A stretch of DNA of 64,000 bases from Takifugu bimaculatus (taxonomy: Eukaryota; Chordata; Actinopteri; Tetraodontiformes; Tetraodontidae), in NCBI GenBank assembly GCA_004026145.2, contig CP034993.1, positions 13,677,400-13,741,399 on the forward strand, read 5' to 3'. The notes below the pieces were generated by a model. The model was not told the origin of the DNA and searched no databases. It was given only the letters and a program-made list of their open reading frames with translations. Every line of letters begins with the position of its first letter. The first letter of the stretch is position 1. Of the stretch, positions 61,702 to 64,000 are shown in pieces. A program made the position numbers and the translations under genes.

Positions 61702-62186
61702 AGGCCTCGTCTCTGATGACCAACCCTCAGGTCCAGCAGCTGTGAGTACCATTCTGTCTCCACACCAGCCTGCTGCTCTTCAGCACGCTCATCTCTCTTT
61801 CTGTCCTGCTCAGAATGTCAGGGATGATGTCGGGAGCGTTTAGTGGGATGGGGGGAGGAGGAGCAGCAGCAGCAGCAGGAGGAGGAGGAGGAGGAGCAGC
61901 AACGGCACCAGCAGGGGGGGCAGGAGGAGGAGGAGCTGCCCCAACAGCACCTGGAGCTACTGCACCGGGGGATTTGTCGGGACTGATCCAAGCGTACGTA
62001 CAGCTGGGGGCTCTGGGGGCTCTGGGGGCTCTGGGTGCTCGGGACGGCGCTGCTAGATGTTCTGTGTCCTGCAGGGGGCAGCAGTTCGCTCAGCAGATGC
62101 AGCAACAGAACCCGGAACTCGTCCAGCAGCTGAGGAGCCAAATCCGCAACCGAAGTCCCAGCGGAGGGAACGAAGAGCAGCCGTGA
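60009..62186 (+). CDS. sgta: SGTA, small glutamine-rich TPR co-chaperone
   Basis: SGTA captures hydrophobic tail-anchored and mislocalised proteins in the cytosol, binds Hsp70/Hsp90 by its TPR domain and hands clients to the BAG6 complex. Coding exons: 60009-60108, 60268-60371, 60700-60790, 60856-60955, 61048-61152, 61330-61465, 61548-61610, 61704-61741, 61814-61993, 62075-62186. They total 1,029 nt in phase, 342 residues against 313 in human. Residues 1-68 form the N-terminal dimerisation domain (KRLAFSIIQFLHEQL), about 98-205 three TPRs (SKLGNYAGAVQDCEQAI), and the C-terminus is Gln-rich (QQFAQQMQQQNPELVQQL). Residues about 253-300 are an unusual Gly/Ala/Pro tract where human has a shorter Gly/Asn-rich part. 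An acceptor at 59971 implies a 37-nt 5' UTR in this exon and an upstream non-coding exon. Several acceptors follow (TG)n. Confidence 0.95.
60622..60696. repeat. (GT)n tract at the acceptor of sgta exon 3
   Basis: About 37 GT units end three bases before the acceptor CACAG at 60699. Comparable tracts lie at 61281-61328 and 61666-61699 before later sgta exons. Confidence 0.95.
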
Positions 62187-62411
62187 CGTCCAGACTGGGT
62201 GAGAACTGACACCGCTCGCTGCTGTAAATGGCGTCGGAGCGCCCCCTGTGGGCGGGCCGCGGTGCAGCTCTTAGACTCCTCCCCCTTCACTTCAGCACGG
62301 TGGACCAAGGTTGACCTCAGAATTGTTTGTCTTGTGGGGACTGTAGCTCAGCGCAGATGTTGGGAGAGGTTTGAGCGCTCGTGACGCCTCACGGGCCCGA
62401 CCTGGTTTCTA

Positions 62412-62417
62412 AATAAA
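62412..62417 (+). terminator. sgta polyadenylation signal (AATAAA)
   Basis: AATAAA lies about 226 bases after the sgta stop codon. Confidence 0.7.
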
Positions 62418-62844
62418 GATTTAAACAGTGAGTTCAAACGTGCGTTTACTCTGCTTCTTTCCTCTGTCAGGGTTTTGGTGTGTGTGGAGGAAAATGAGTG
62501 ATGGATGAAACTGGAAGGACTGGAACAGTTTCTTCTGTTCTGGTGTCAGAACATTTCTGGAACATTCGTGGTTCTAAATCAACACCTTCCAGCAGCTCTC
62601 TGGACCTTCTGATCACTCTGAGAACAGCTGAGTTTCACCCAGGCTTCAGATGTCCTTCACCTCTACTGGTGTGTGTGTGTGTGTGTGTGTGAGAGAGTGT
62701 GAGGGGGGTAGAACACTTCAAATTAAAATGAGCATCTGGCCATTTACCTGGTGTGTGTTTAACATGTAATCTGTGAATATAATGATGTAAAGAAGCCTTT
62801 AATGTTTCCATCCAGCTCTGTCATGTGGATTTGCTGCAGCGTGT

Positions 62845-62936
<92 letters not shown>

Positions 62937-63160
62937 TTTTGAACTCCTTTCACCTGCTAACGACGTCCACATCTATTGGCACTAACGTTGCCCTATAAAA
63001 ATGATCATGTGAGGTTTCCTTCCATGTTTTTACTGATATTTTAGCAGGAGGAGCTTTTGTAGAAGCGATGATGTTGGCAAATACGGAATTACTCAAAGAC
63101 CTTAAAAGTGCTTTGATTTATTAAAAACGTCACGTTGCCGATACCGGACACAGAAAATTA
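62418..63160. other. Intergenic stretch between sgta and a convergent minus-strand gene
   Basis: It holds a short GT tract near 62671-62690 and a pure (CA)n tract at 62847-62933 (about 43 units). No coding exon was recognised. Confidence 0.6.
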
Positions 63161-63192
63161 CTTTATTTCTTCAAGCTGAGCACGTCTGACAA

Positions 63193-63281
63193 TTATTGAA
63201 ATATCCAATCGTTGAGGTCGAAGCCCATGTTCAGCCTGACGTACAACATCGGTTCCAGGTAGCAGCCAAACACCTGCAGCT
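63193..63281 (-). CDS. Terminal exon of an unidentified minus-strand gene
   Basis: On the minus strand a CCTCAACAG acceptor at 63282 is followed by an open frame reading LQVFGCYLEPMLYV then RLNMGFDLNDWIFQ and TAA at 63195-63193. An AATAAA (plus-strand 63162-63167) follows 26 bases later. Acceptor, conserved-looking peptide, stop and polyadenylation signal together suggest a true 3' end. I do not recognise the family. Upstream exons may lie in 63400-64000, where a minus frame at 63379-63789 is open but of uncertain reality. Confidence 0.4.
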
Positions 63282-64000
63282 CTGTTGAGGACCAACGGAA
63301 GAGAACATGAAGGTAATTAATCACGATATTTAATCAGGATATTAAATCACACTGACAGTTTGCCACGTCCAGCTCCAGTCAGTAGTGTAAATAAAACCAA
63401 ACCTGGTTTTCTGGTTGGAAACACAACGCGCTCCTTAAAGCAGCTTCATCAGCAGGTCGAATGAGGCCGTCACAGATGCTCAAACCATCCGTTGGTTCGT
63501 CCACGGTCCCGGTTCTGCTGCAGCTGCTTCGAGGAAGGAAGAGCTGCGGGTCGAGGGCGTCTGCTGCCCCCTGGGGCAGGAGGGGGCAGGAGGGGCGGTG
63601 TCCTCCCCGAGGACAGACACCTGGCAGCAGGGCTGAGGCTGGTCCAGGTCCGGCTCTGTAACCCGCTTCCAGCGACGCTTTAACCTGAAGCCAGTAAAAT
63701 CCTTCATTAAAGACGATCGTGACGTAAGCAGGAAGTCGCTTGTGCCGCCGCGGGAGCGGGGACGGACGGACGGACGGACAGGTAAACACCGACCTTTTCA
63801 GGCTCTCTGGGCTGTGCGAGGAGCCAGCAGCGTTTATACTGGTCAGACTGGGCCGAAGAGCCCATTTAGGCTGCGGTGACGCTTCAGATGAAAGCTACTT
63901 TGATTAGTTGCGGGCTAACTGGTGGCTCTTAGCCGCTAAGCTAGCCGCTGTTAGCCGGAAACGGGCTGTCCCACCTTTTATAATGGGTCCTATTTATGAC
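63282..64000. other. Right edge, possible further minus-strand exons
   Basis: A 136-codon minus-strand frame covers 63379-63789 and reads through a proline- and cysteine-rich stretch. I cannot assign it. A GACGGACGGACGGACGGACA repeat occurs near 63760-63780. Confidence 0.3.

Overview
This is 64 kb of animal, most likely teleost fish, genomic DNA. The genes are multi-exon with GT-AG introns that are mostly only 60-300 bp long. Microsatellites, above all (CA/GT)n, and minisatellites are extremely dense. The mobile elements look like fish ones: a LINE 3' tail, a hAT-like non-autonomous element and LTR-like inserts. A compact percomorph genome such as a pufferfish fits, but that is inference. I rebuilt the genes by hand from splice sites, reading phase and remembered vertebrate family sequence. 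No alignment was run.

Layout. 1-5273: repeats, a LINE tail and no gene I can support; probably intron or flank of patj. 5274-9966 (+): the 3' part of patj (INADL), encoding its last five PDZ domains. 12894-13261 (-): the last two exons of nardilysin (nrdc). 13273-13372: a gap of exactly 100 N. 13373-40953 (+): frem1 from an internal exon to its stop, with CSPG repeats, one Calx-beta domain and a C-type lectin domain; one intron of about 11.7 kb is nearly all a 7/14-bp minisatellite. 41361-42949 (-): a small single-pass membrane protein of the PDZK1IP1/SMIM24 family, tail to tail with frem1. 43641-48191 (+): complete thop1 (thimet oligopeptidase, 685 aa). 49358-58463 (+): complete NACHT-WD40 protein, NWD1-like (1,624 aa). 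60009-62186 (+): complete sgta (342 aa). 63193-63281 (-): the 3' end of an unidentified gene.

The genes do not form one pathway. patj is a tight-junction and polarity scaffold. frem1 is a basement-membrane protein of the Fraser complex. nrdc and thop1 are zinc metallopeptidases of different families. sgta is a co-chaperone for tail-anchored proteins. The NWD1-like gene is a STAND-type NTPase. In human, THOP1, SGTA and SMIM24 lie on 19p13, PATJ and NRDC on 1p, and FREM1 on 9p. The N gap falls exactly between the 1p-like and the 9p/19p-like blocks and breaks two genes at once.

The most notable observations are: a minisatellite that multiplies an in-phase splice donor in the small membrane-protein gene; acceptors preceded by (TG)n instead of a pyrimidine tract in patj and sgta; arrays of consensus donor-like sequence inside an NWD1-like intron; and the stop-free 11-kb heptamer array in frem1.
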